A stretch of 34,705 bases of DNA from Phycisphaerales bacterium (lineage in GTDB: Bacteria > Planctomycetota > Phycisphaerae > Phycisphaerales > SM1A02), in assembly GCA_009691725.1 (NCBI GenBank), contig SIAP01000022.1:1-34705 (forward strand), read 5' to 3'. Both the position numbers and the translations under genes were made by a program. Positions within the stretch are counted from its first letter, which is position 1; every line of letters begins with the position of its first letter. Positions 1 to 8,125 of this stretch are shown one piece after another. The notes under the pieces are model-generated. The model ran no database searches and was not told where the DNA came from. It worked only from the letters and a program-made list of their open reading frames with translations.

Positions 1-582
1 TTTTCATTCTCGGCAGACACCAAGGGCGATGCCACTCCAGCACAACTGGAAGAAGCGTGGTACGCGCAGCTGAAGAAGCTGCAAGATGAACCCGTCACAG
101 ATCACGAACTCCAGAAAGTGAAAAACCAAGTTGCGGCGGACTCTTTCCGCGGATTGCAGGCGAATCTTCGTCTGATGATCCAACTGGCCTTTGCCGAGTG
201 CATGGGTGGTTGGGAAGAGATCAACGAGAACCCAAAGAAGTTGCAGGCGGTGACAGCGGCGGATATCCAACGGGTGGCAAAGAAGTACTTTGATGCGTCC
301 AACCGTTCTGTCGCGACCTTCGTTCGCAAGGCCAGTGCGACCAGCGCGACCGCGGAGGATTCGGAGATCGCAGCGCTTCCCGCACCGATGCAGGCGCGAG
401 CTCGCCAGATGGCGGCGCAGATTATGAAGGAGACCGACGCCAACGCACTGCGTGACGGTGCGACTGGGCTTGCTGCGCAAGCCGAGCAAGCGCCTCCACA
501 AATGAAACCGATGATGGACTACATGCTGAAAAAGATGCACGCAAGAATTGCAGAACTTGATGCGAAAGGAAGTGCGAAATGA
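1..582 (+). CDS. M16 (pitrilysin-like) zinc peptidase subunit, C-terminal part, cut by the window start
   Basis: The reading frame is open from base 1 to a TGA at 580-582, so only the last ~193 codons are present. The visible part matches the end of an M16 peptidase C-terminal (inactive-half) domain. It has helices of the type A-W-x-x-L-x-x-L, then K-V-K-N-Q, then the recurring I-Q-R-V-A-K-K-Y-F segment near base 268-294. The same segment recurs near the end of the next gene, which supports a shared fold. A ~90-residue Ala/Gln/Met-rich tail follows. The HxxEH zinc site expected in the N-terminal half lies outside the window, so whether this subunit is catalytic cannot be seen. It overlaps the next gene by 4 bases (ATGA at 579-582). 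Bacterial M16 proteins are often encoded as adjacent active and inactive subunits that form a clam-shell heterodimer, and this one is the candidate active partner. Confidence 0.85.
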   Translation, partial: FSFSADTKGDATPAQLEEAWYAQLKKLQDEPVTDHELQKVKNQVAADSFRGLQANLRLMIQLAFAECMGGWEEINENPKKLQAVTAADIQRVAKKYFDASNRSVATFVRKASATSATAEDSEIAALPAPMQARARQMAAQIMKETDANALRDGATGLAAQAEQAPPQMKPMMDYMLKKMHARIAELDAKGSAK

Positions 583-2126
583 AACAGGGCAACACCACAC
601 ACACTCGCGCGGCACTACTCCTGTCGTGTGCCACGATCGCACTCGTCAGTGCGCCATCCACTGCTCAGAGCGGAACCATCCCGCCGCGACCAGAGACGCT
701 GAAGTTTCCGGCGCTTTCGTTCGCGCCACCCAAGGCATCGGAGTATCGCACCACGCTTTCAGATGGGACGGTCTTGTTCATGGTTCCCAGTCATGACTTT
801 CCACTGATCACGCTCACGATCACCTGCATGGGTGGTCGGAATCTGGATCCCGTCAATCTGGCTGGTCTGTCAGCCATGACCGCTGGAATGATGCGACAAG
901 GCGGAACCACCACGATGAGCGCGGATGATGTCAGCGAGTCGTTGGACTTCATGGCGACAAACATGAGTATCCGAAGTCAGGATTGGATGAGTTCTGCATC
1001 CATCGATTGCTTGGCATCGAACTTTGACGCGAGCCTTGCGATCCTCATCGACACGCTCAAGAACCCAGCCTTCGACGCGACGAAGTTCAAGATTGCGCGC
1101 GCAGATGCACTCGAAGGACTCAAGCAACGCAACGACGATGCCGCATCGATCAGTGGTCGTGAATGGGGATATCTGATGTACGGACACGATCACTTTGAAT
1201 CGCGACTGCCGACGGGGTCGGGAGTCGAGGCAATCACGGCGGATGACATGCGTGAGATTGCTTCGAAGATTTTTCACCCAGGCAACATGATCATCTCCGT
1301 CACTGGAGACTTCGATCCAAAGACGCTGCCTGCGGCACTCGAAAAGGCACTCGCAGGATGGGCAAGCGGACCCCGCAATGCGCCGCCGACACCTCCGAAC
1401 TTCACCATCGCGCCCGGCGTGTACTTCGTCGAGAAGGCGATCCCACAGGGCAAGGTCAGCGCCGGATGCGCGTCAATTCAGCGGGATAATCCCGACTTCT
1501 TCGCCTATACCCTGATGAATGAGATCCTCGGTGGTGGCGGATTCTCGAGCCGTGTCATGCAGAAGGTGCGCAGCGACGAAGGGTTGGCCTACAGCGCGGG
1601 AACTGGTTTCCGTGCCGGTCCGTTCTACCCCGGGATCTTCCGAGCGAGCTACGAGAGCAAGAGCCCAACCGTTGCACTCGCGCTGAAGATCATCCTTGAA
1701 GAGATCGACAGGATGCGCGACACGCTGGTCACTCCAGCGGAACTCGATATTGCGAAGAACTCGTTTGTCGAAACATTCCCATCGACCTTTGCATCAAAGC
1801 AGGCGATGCTTGGCGTCTTTGTCTCGGACGAGCTCACCAATCGCCCTGCTGGATTCTGGGAGAGTTACCGCAACAACATTCGCATGGTGACTGCCGAGGA
1901 TATTCAACGAGTTGCGAAGAAGTATCTGGTGGTGTCAAACATGGCGATCCTCGTCGTGGGTGATTGGGAGACTATTTCCAAGGGCGACTTGACCGGTCGA
2001 GCAAACATGTCGCTCTTTGGAAGTGCGACCGAATTGCCGATGCGCGATCCCATCACGCTCGAACCGATCTCAAAGTCTGCATCGGATACTCCTGCGGCTG
2101 CCCCCGCAGCAGCGTCAGGCGGCTGA
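579..2126 (+). CDS. M16 family peptidase-like subunit, zinc motif lost, exported
   Basis: This is a 515-residue protein with a Sec-type signal peptide (residues 1 to about 29, with AALLLSCATIALVSA as the hydrophobic core). The body has the two homologous M16 domains. Where an active subunit carries HxxEH (here residues ~94-106), the sequence is LAGLSAMTAGMM and contains no His, so zinc chemistry is not expected. The C-terminal domain keeps the glycine-rich strand (GGGGFSSR, ~318-325) and the Arg331/Tyr338 pair in VRSDEGLAY. In the M16B family that pair holds the substrate carbonyl. Together these are the marks of the non-catalytic, substrate-binding partner of a two-subunit M16 protease, presumably periplasmic. 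The start ATG overlaps the upstream stop, implying coupled translation and equal stoichiometry. A Pro/Ala tail ends the protein. The 3' end overlaps convergent murJ by 12 bases. Confidence 0.9.
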   Translation: MKQGNTTHTRAALLLSCATIALVSAPSTAQSGTIPPRPETLKFPALSFAPPKASEYRTTLSDGTVLFMVPSHDFPLITLTITCMGGRNLDPVNLAGLSAMTAGMMRQGGTTTMSADDVSESLDFMATNMSIRSQDWMSSASIDCLASNFDASLAILIDTLKNPAFDATKFKIARADALEGLKQRNDDAASISGREWGYLMYGHDHFESRLPTGSGVEAITADDMREIASKIFHPGNMIISVTGDFDPKTLPAALEKALAGWASGPRNAPPTPPNFTIAPGVYFVEKAIPQGKVSAGCASIQRDNPDFFAYTLMNEILGGGGFSSRVMQKVRSDEGLAYSAGTGFRAGPFYPGIFRASYESKSPTVALALKIILEEIDRMRDTLVTPAELDIAKNSFVETFPSTFASKQAMLGVFVSDELTNRPAGFWESYRNNIRMVTAEDIQRVAKKYLVVSNMAILVVGDWETISKGDLTGRANMSLFGSATELPMRDPITLEPISKSASDTPAAAPAAASGG

Positions 2127-3716
2127 CGTCGCGCCACGCCCGAGCGACCAGCCGAGTTCTGGCATTCGCAGCAGTCGCGCCACGGCGAAGACCACTGCCG
2201 CTCCCACGGCGGTGAGTGTCAACAGCACCCACACCATCGTCCACCACGAGGTGTCCACTGGAGTGACGAGCATGGCGAGAGCAAGGACGACTGCCATCGT
2301 GACTGACATCGCAGCGCTGCGCATCCAACTGCGACGAACTTCCTCATCCACCAGCGGACCAACACGCTGCGTGAGCACGCGCAACATCCACACCATTTGC
2401 ACCACGGCGCAGAATGATGTCGACAACGCCAACCCTGCGGTCCCAAGCGGTGTCCAGATGAGCGTGACGTTGAGAAGGAAATTCAACACCACCATCGCCA
2501 AGGAAATCTTGACTGGCGTCATCGATTCGCCGCGTGCGTAGAAGGCGCGCGTCAGCAGGTGGTTGGCGCTGTACGCCCAAATTGCTGGCGCGAATGCCAG
2601 CAATATCGTTGCGACGCGAGCGGTGTCGTCAGTGGTGAAGTCGCCTCCCTGAAACACCGCCGCCGTCAACGGAGTTCGCAGCATGATGAGCCCGACACTG
2701 GCTGGAAGTCCGATGAACGCAACCATTCGCAGCGCGCGGGCAATTGAGGCGCGAAATGCGGGAAGATCGGTTGCCTCTCGAGAGAGCTGCGGAAAAATTG
2801 CGGTGGCGATCGAGATGCCAAAGACACCCAGCGGGAATTCGTACAGCCGCTGCGCAAATGCGAGTGATCCCATCGAACCCTCCGCGAGTGGATACGCGAT
2901 GCCAAGGATGGTTGGTCCCACCAGCGTTGGATAGCTGGCGATCAACGCATCCACAAAGGTGTTGACCTGCAACACACCAAGACCGAGCGCCATCGGGATG
3001 ACTTGCTGAATGACAGCCTTGAAACTCTGGCGCGCCACTGGGGAGACCTCGCCGGTTCGCAGATCCAGTCCGCGCAAAGCCCACGCGCTCCATGCGCATT
3101 GCACGATTCCAGCCACGACCACGCTCGCTGCAACGATGGTGATGTGACTCTCCCCATCGAGCGTCTCCATCCCAATCCAACGAACAACTGATGGAGCCAA
3201 GCCTGCGCTGGTCAGCACGATGAAGAGATTCAGAATGATTGGTGCCGCCGCTGGCGGTCCAAAGCGATGGTGGACTTGCAAGACTGCCCCCGTCATGGCG
3301 ACGAAGCACACCAGCGGCATGTACGGCAACATGATGCACACCAATCGCGCCGCGAGCGTTGCCGATGGCTGATCGGCTGCTGGCCAGACCATCCACAGAA
3401 TCACCTCACCCACGAGACAGATTGCTCCAAGCAACACGACCAAGCGGCAGAGCACGAGGCGGGCGAGCGCGCGCGCCGAGGCTGGATCACTCTGTTGGAG
3501 ACGCGCGTAGACAGGAAGGAAACTGGAACTGAGCGCTCCCTCTCCAAAGAGCCGACGAAAGAGATTTGGCACCATAAACCCAAAGGTGAACGCATCCGTG
3601 ACTGCGCCAACGCCAAAAACGCGACTCAACGCCGCGTCTCGGGCGAGTCCGGTGACTCGGCTGAGGAATGTCAGGACGGAAAGCGTGCGGGCGTGTGTTT
3701 CGAAGCTCTTGGACAT
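2115..3716 (-). CDS. murJ: MurJ/MviN lipid II flippase
   Basis: This 533-residue polytopic inner-membrane protein has repeated hydrophobic segments, consistent with the 14 helices of MurJ in the MOP exporter superfamily. The N-terminal signature is clear: LSRVTGLARDAALSRVFG, then A-F-T-F-G-F-M-V-P-N-L-F-R-R-L-F-G-E-G-A-L-S-S-S-F-L-P-V-Y. It flips lipid-linked peptidoglycan precursor to the periplasmic face. I chose the ATG at 3716 (MSKSFETHARTL). The frame stays open upstream to a TTG at 3773, but that would overlap the divergent lipoprotein start and adds residues with no family counterpart. No convincing Shine-Dalgarno sequence is seen. It is divergent from the lipoprotein at 3755 with only 38 bases between starts. 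Its presence supports a cell that makes peptidoglycan. Confidence 0.93.
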   Translation of the reverse strand: MSKSFETHARTLSVLTFLSRVTGLARDAALSRVFGVGAVTDAFTFGFMVPNLFRRLFGEGALSSSFLPVYARLQQSDPASARALARLVLCRLVVLLGAICLVGEVILWMVWPAADQPSATLAARLVCIMLPYMPLVCFVAMTGAVLQVHHRFGPPAAAPIILNLFIVLTSAGLAPSVVRWIGMETLDGESHITIVAASVVVAGIVQCAWSAWALRGLDLRTGEVSPVARQSFKAVIQQVIPMALGLGVLQVNTFVDALIASYPTLVGPTILGIAYPLAEGSMGSLAFAQRLYEFPLGVFGISIATAIFPQLSREATDLPAFRASIARALRMVAFIGLPASVGLIMLRTPLTAAVFQGGDFTTDDTARVATILLAFAPAIWAYSANHLLTRAFYARGESMTPVKISLAMVVLNFLLNVTLIWTPLGTAGLALSTSFCAVVQMVWMLRVLTQRVGPLVDEEVRRSWMRSAAMSVTMAVVLALAMLVTPVDTSWWTMVWVLLTLTAVGAAVVFAVARLLRMPELGWSLGRGATSAA

Positions 3717-3754
3717 GTGGAGAGTAAAGAGAGGGTAGATTTCCCATCGGCTCA

Positions 3755-4270
3755 ATGGAATGCTTCGCACCAATCATCTTCCGGCTCTCCCCTGTCGCGC
3801 TTGCTGCGCTCGTGGGATGCAGCAGTGGTCCAGCGACGATCCTCGAGAGTGACATTCCCAATGTCTCTGCGATGGAGACGATCGTCACACGCGACCTCAA
3901 GCACGAGGGCACAGAGATCGTGGGAGTGACCGTGCTCTACCGAGGCGAGATTTCAGATTGCAAGATCACCGCAGCAGACACCACGGCTTCGTACAGCGAG
4001 TACGGGTGGTCGCTCATCAGCGAACAGGCTCGTGGCGCTTCGACCGTTCTCAACTTTGGCAAAGGACGACGGGTGGTTCGGATTGAACTCTCAGAGAACC
4101 AGAACGATCCCATGACAAGTTCAGCGGTGCTGCGCGTGAGCCGGCCAACTGCTGCAAGTGGAGCTGCGTCATCCGCGGCGAATTCCAGTCCAGTGGCTGC
4201 GAACCCCCCGAGTGGAGGATCGACGGGAGGCATCGACACGCTTGAGGGATTCGCTCCACCGGTGAACTAA
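3755..4270 (+). CDS. Small predicted lipoprotein of unknown function
   Basis: The protein has 171 residues. The N-terminus has a hydrophobic stretch ending in the lipobox L-V-G-C (Cys22), so it should be lipidated and anchored in a membrane facing the periplasm. The core (about residues 35-130) reads as one small alternating strand/helix domain. It begins V-S-A-M-E-T-I-V-T-R-D-L and includes T-V-L-Y-R-G-E-I-S-D-C and G-R-R-V-V-R-I-E-L. Residues ~132-160 are a low-complexity Ala/Ser/Gly/Pro linker, followed by a short tail. I do not recognise the family. It is divergently transcribed from murJ, which is only weak evidence for an envelope role. The stop overlaps the stop of the convergent VanZ-like gene (shared bases 4267-4270). 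It could be a lineage-specific protein found only in close relatives. Confidence 0.75.
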   Translation: MECFAPIIFRLSPVALAALVGCSSGPATILESDIPNVSAMETIVTRDLKHEGTEIVGVTVLYRGEISDCKITAADTTASYSEYGWSLISEQARGASTVLNFGKGRRVVRIELSENQNDPMTSSAVLRVSRPTAASGAASSAANSSPVAANPPSGGSTGGIDTLEGFAPPVN

Positions 4271-5400
4271 CTGCTCTTGATGGCACGCGTGCCGTCGGCT
4301 GCCGTCACCTTCGCACGATCATGTTCTTCGACGCGGGCAAATGGAGTCGCGCACTCGGGGCACCGACCGAGCCCTCCAACGGCCGGCGTTGCGACGAGGT
4401 CGTAATTGCATAAGCGACAACGGATTCCTTCCGCTGCGCATCGCGCGCGATGCACAACATCGACGACACGCATCATCATTCCAAGAGTGAGTATCGCTGC
4501 GGAGTAGGACCACAGGTCGATCATGTCGGCTGGGATCAAGTCCTGTGCGCGCTCCGCTGCAAGCGCGATGAGGATTGCGAGAAACACTCCTGCGAGGAGC
4601 GCACACGAGAGTGCGGTTCTCGCCGACTGCGCGAGCGACCTCTTTGAGAAGAGTTCTCTCAGTTGATTGCGTCCGTTGATCGGCATCACCCACTGTCCAC
4701 GAATCCACCCTTCACCGCATGCGGCGCACTTCCCAACACTCATGGATGCATTCGAATCCGCCGTTGCATCTGCGCCGCAGGCAAAGCACGAGTGGTTCGA
4801 TGCGATGCGCACGATTGCAGCGCGACAGGCAGATCGACGAGCAATCTCGATCCCAGCAGCGCAGAAAAACACCGCTCCGAGAAAACCAGTTTGCCAAAGA
4901 TGTGTGTCTCGCAAGAACCAGTGGGCAACGCCGACCGTGGTTGGAATTCCGACCATTGCGCCGAGGACGCCCGATGTTGCCAGGGCCATCCATGTGAATG
5001 GTCGGTCGAGCGTGTCGCGCTCGGCCGCGTGGCGGAGTGCGTATCGCAGCGCAGTCACCGCATTGATCGGTCGTGCGGGGAGCATCACCAGCACGCATGC
5101 CATCGAGATTCCGGTGAGGTCCGCCATCCAATCGGTCCAGGACGTGTGCCGCGCGAATATGGCGAGGGACTGAGTCCACTCGTCCACGATCGAAAATGCG
5201 ATCATCGCAAGAAGACACTTCCACAGTGCTGGAATCACCCGCGATCGCCAGAGCAGGAAGGTGAGGATCCCGAATGTGAGCGCGTGCAGGATCTTGTCGC
5301 TCGGTGCTTCAGGTCCAAATCGAAGTTTCGGCCAATGGGTCGCAACGAGTGTGACGGCGAAACCACACACTGTCATCCATCGCCACCATCGTATTCCCAC
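4267..5400 (-). CDS. VanZ-like membrane protein with two C-terminal zinc ribbons
   Basis: From the proposed GTG start the protein has 377 residues. Residues ~5-110 form a VanZ-like unit: a first membrane helix, K-I-L-H (His39) at the head of helix 2, D-E-W-T-Q (73-77), then S-W-T-D-W-M-A-D. Two more hydrophobic segments follow, then a first ribbon (Cys205/208/225/228), two helices, and a second ribbon (Cys328/331/347/350, ending GRCPEC). VanZ-like proteins have no firm general function; VanZ itself gives low-level teicoplanin resistance. Rubredoxin-like ribbons of this form are common on planctomycete membrane proteins. The start is uncertain. GTG at 5400 leaves a 62-base gap to parA, ATG at 5376 is an alternative, and a TTG at 5523 would overlap parA. 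It is the last gene of the nine-gene minus-strand run. Confidence 0.8.
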   Translation of the reverse strand: MGIRWWRWMTVCGFAVTLVATHWPKLRFGPEAPSDKILHALTFGILTFLLWRSRVIPALWKCLLAMIAFSIVDEWTQSLAIFARHTSWTDWMADLTGISMACVLVMLPARPINAVTALRYALRHAAERDTLDRPFTWMALATSGVLGAMVGIPTTVGVAHWFLRDTHLWQTGFLGAVFFCAAGIEIARRSACRAAIVRIASNHSCFACGADATADSNASMSVGKCAACGEGWIRGQWVMPINGRNQLRELFSKRSLAQSARTALSCALLAGVFLAILIALAAERAQDLIPADMIDLWSYSAAILTLGMMMRVVDVVHRARCAAEGIRCRLCNYDLVATPAVGGLGRCPECATPFARVEEHDRAKVTAADGTRAIKSS

Positions 5401-5462
5401 CGCGCCGAGTGGAACACAATGCGAACTCGGCGGGGCAATCCCAGACCGACTCCCCGCAGCAC

Positions 5463-6350
5463 TCAAAGCGCCGTCGTTCCTGCGGTGGCCACCAGAGCGG
5501 GATCCGACAGCAGCGGTTTCCAACGCGCACGCAACGCCTCGGCGAGCGCGCGATAGTCCGCAGCGCCCGCGCAGGTTGGCGCGTAGTCAAAGATGGTCTG
5601 CCCAAAGCTGGGTGCTTCCGCCAACTTGATATTGCGACGCACCGCCGGTCGAAGCACGATGGCATCCTGCCATGGCAGGTCGCTCCCTCGGAAGCTCGAA
5701 AAGTAATTGTCCATCTCTTCGACAACGGCCTTGCCATGACTCGACTGCGATTCATGCATGCACAGAAGGACGCCGGCAACCTTGAGCTTTGGATTCAGCG
5801 CGCGCTGCACCAACAACACCGTCTCAAGCAATTTCTCCAAACCGCGCAATGCCAAGTACTGCGCCTGAGTGGGCACGACGACTTCATCTGCGATCGTCAA
5901 TGCGTTGACCGTCAAGACCCCGAGGCTCGGCGGACAGTCCAACAGAATCACGTCGAATGATCCCATCACGGATGCCATTCGCTGCGCGAGGATGTGCTGC
6001 ATATCGGGAATGAGCGCGAGTTCACCCTCCACGAGCGCGAGTTCCGTATCACTTGGAATGAACCAGAGATTCGCACGCGCTTCGCGAATGAGTTGGCTCG
6101 CATCGACTTCAGGATTCATGAACAGATCGCGCACCGTGGCCTGATCGGGTGCTGGTTCATGTCCAAAGTGCAGTGACAGATTCGACTGCGGATCCAAATC
6201 AACCACCAGCGTGCGCAACCCAGCGAGCGCGAACGCGGCGCCAAGATTCGCAGTTGATGTGGTTTTTCCAACTCCACCCTTTTGGTTGAGCAGCGCAATC
6301 ACGCGCGGCGCCTGCGGCTCTAGACGATTCGTTGATGGAGCGCCCTTCAT
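5463..6350 (-). CDS. parA: ParA/Soj-type ATPase
   Basis: The protein has 295 residues. The deviant Walker A box KGGVGKTT is at residues 24-31, with the signature first lysine (Lys24) that drives ATP-dependent dimerisation. VVDLDPQSN (switch I) and VILLDCPPSLG (Walker B) follow. The C-terminal segment R-R-N-I-K-L-A-E-A-P-S-F-G is typical of chromosomal Soj/ParA proteins rather than MinD, and there is no C-terminal amphipathic membrane-targeting helix. The likely role is ATP-driven positioning of DNA or another large cargo on the nucleoid. The ATG at 6350 overlaps the upstream stop (ATGA, 6347-6350). A longer frame reaches 6425 but lies inside the upstream gene. No parB and no parS-like cluster is visible nearby, so its partner is encoded elsewhere or it serves a non-chromosome cargo. 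Confidence 0.88.
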   Translation of the reverse strand: MKGAPSTNRLEPQAPRVIALLNQKGGVGKTTSTANLGAAFALAGLRTLVVDLDPQSNLSLHFGHEPAPDQATVRDLFMNPEVDASQLIREARANLWFIPSDTELALVEGELALIPDMQHILAQRMASVMGSFDVILLDCPPSLGVLTVNALTIADEVVVPTQAQYLALRGLEKLLETVLLVQRALNPKLKVAGVLLCMHESQSSHGKAVVEEMDNYFSSFRGSDLPWQDAIVLRPAVRRNIKLAEAPSFGQTIFDYAPTCAGAADYRALAEALRARWKPLLSDPALVATAGTTAL

Positions 6351-8125
6351 GGCGCGAGTGTAACGCTCGAGAGGCTCCAACTCGACAAATCCAGTGGAAT
6401 TCGCGTCGCGGTTGGAGTGAACCACACCGGCGAAAGCCCCGCATATTGGCGACGGGCAAAGAGCGGCGGAGCATTGGCATCGCTCCCATCAATCGTTCGG
6501 TCGATGGCGATTGCAAGTTTCCCCACACGACCATTCGCATCGAACACCCATGAGTCTGGCAACGGAAGGCGCGCACGCCATCGATCCGAAGAACGGTGCA
6601 TCGCCGCTCCGCTTCGCACCACGGCATCCTCCGCATCAACGCTTCCATCGCTGTGGATGACAACGGTGTGATCGGTCGCAGCCGTCACCCTGACCGTCAC
6701 GGCATCACGGGTTGGCGCCGCGTCTTGGGGGGCGAAGCACTCGACGATGATTTCCCACCCAGTCGGTCGCCTGCGGATACCTGCGGAGGTCGACCAGTTG
6801 GATGGAGGCGACTGGAGCATCCCCGAACGCACCTGACTTAGTGTCGCAGCGGGGCGGAATCTTCCTAGCCCAAGTCCGGGCGGACGAACTGCGATGCGGC
6901 CCAATCCCACTGGAATCGCGATGCGTTGAATGCCATCATCCACGAGAAGTGTCGACTGCGCTCGCGCCTGTGATTCGACGGCATCACGGGTCTGATTCTC
7001 CCCCACGAGGTCTGCCGGCGGCAAGAGCGCTGCCAATCCATGCTCCTGCAACGCAACTGAGAGTGCCTCATCGACTTGCACAGAATCCCCGGCACGCAAT
7101 GCGATGCGAGGAATGTCGAAGTACTGAAAGGACTCGGGAGCGATTTCGCAGTCGAGAATTGCCTGCTGCGTATCTGGCCAACGAAAGGAGAGTGGAAAAG
7201 CATTCGCGCGGGGATTCGCGATGCCGATGACCACTGAATCGCCGCGCTCCTCGTGCACCCATATCGTGAGCGCAGAGCGGTGGTCGACCCAGTGACTCGC
7301 CGCAGCTGACAACACGAGCCCCGGGGCACTTGGAGTGAGCAGCGATCGAAGCAGAATCGAAAGTTCATCTGCGTTGGTCTCCCATGCGGCCATCGAGCGC
7401 TCTTGCTGACCAACGAATCCATGTGCGCGACCAGTGAGATCGATGCACACCCGACTCGCGGCAGCGGCATCGTTCTCCTGCAAGTGTGCGATCGCCGCAG
7501 ACCACAATCCTGCGACAGCACGCGCGTACATCACATTGAGTTCGTCGCCGATGGGCGCAGGCGGTGTCAACCTCAGCCGATGCGCGAGAAGCCACGAACG
7601 AAAGTACTCACTCGGCGCGTTCGCATCAGGTCGATCCAACTCACCGATGAATGCATCGGACTGCGTCACAGACTCTGTCGGTGCAAGCGGAGTCATCCAA
7701 CGCGGAGCAAGGACTTGCTCCCCGAGCATGAGTGACCCATCTGCATCGTCTGGCAGCGGCACCAGCAACACGATGTCCTGATCCCCGTCAGCATTGGTCG
7801 CACATGTCGTGACCGGTGGCGATGTCCATCCATGCGGATCAATGCGCGCGGAGAGGAGTTTCGCAGGGCGCCCCACGAGCGCCCGTCCATCCTGGAGTTT
7901 CAACTCGATCAACTGGGGCCACGGAATGTGCTGATTCCTGCGGGAAAGAGGGAGAATGAGGACGAACCCGCGCACAGCCATCGGCGCGGCATCGGTCGAT
8001 GCGACCTCCTGCAAGGGGGGGAGTTGAGCGAAGACATCGTTGGACGGCGCACTGTGCACACTGACTGTGTGAACCCACGCAGCCACACACAGACCAAGCT
8101 TCCATGGGGCGTCAGCCATCTTCAC
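6347..8125 (-). CDS. Large exported protein of unknown function
   Basis: The protein has 592 residues. The first ~25 form a signal peptide (basic start, GLCVAAWVHTVSV core, VHSA before the mature end). The rest is soluble, rich in Ala, Pro and Asp, with no zinc, nucleotide or catalytic motif that I recognise. Residues ~150-330 read as helix-rich, including DELSILLRSLLTPSAPGLVLSA-type segments. The last ~170 residues read as beta-rich, with alternating pattern around G-W-E-I-I-V-E-C-F, D-R-W-R-A-R-L-P-L-P and R-R-Q-Y-A-G-L-S-P-V-W-F. That end resembles a CBM9-like or other carbohydrate-binding beta-sandwich, but only by pattern. The start is GTG at 8125, overlapping the upstream stop as GTGA; ATG at 8119 is a close alternative. 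Its ATGA overlap with parA means the two are coupled in translation although one is exported and the other cytoplasmic. Confidence 0.75.
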   Translation of the reverse strand: MKMADAPWKLGLCVAAWVHTVSVHSAPSNDVFAQLPPLQEVASTDAAPMAVRGFVLILPLSRRNQHIPWPQLIELKLQDGRALVGRPAKLLSARIDPHGWTSPPVTTCATNADGDQDIVLLVPLPDDADGSLMLGEQVLAPRWMTPLAPTESVTQSDAFIGELDRPDANAPSEYFRSWLLAHRLRLTPPAPIGDELNVMYARAVAGLWSAAIAHLQENDAAAASRVCIDLTGRAHGFVGQQERSMAAWETNADELSILLRSLLTPSAPGLVLSAAASHWVDHRSALTIWVHEERGDSVVIGIANPRANAFPLSFRWPDTQQAILDCEIAPESFQYFDIPRIALRAGDSVQVDEALSVALQEHGLAALLPPADLVGENQTRDAVESQARAQSTLLVDDGIQRIAIPVGLGRIAVRPPGLGLGRFRPAATLSQVRSGMLQSPPSNWSTSAGIRRRPTGWEIIVECFAPQDAAPTRDAVTVRVTAATDHTVVIHSDGSVDAEDAVVRSGAAMHRSSDRWRARLPLPDSWVFDANGRVGKLAIAIDRTIDGSDANAPPLFARRQYAGLSPVWFTPTATRIPLDLSSWSLSSVTLAP

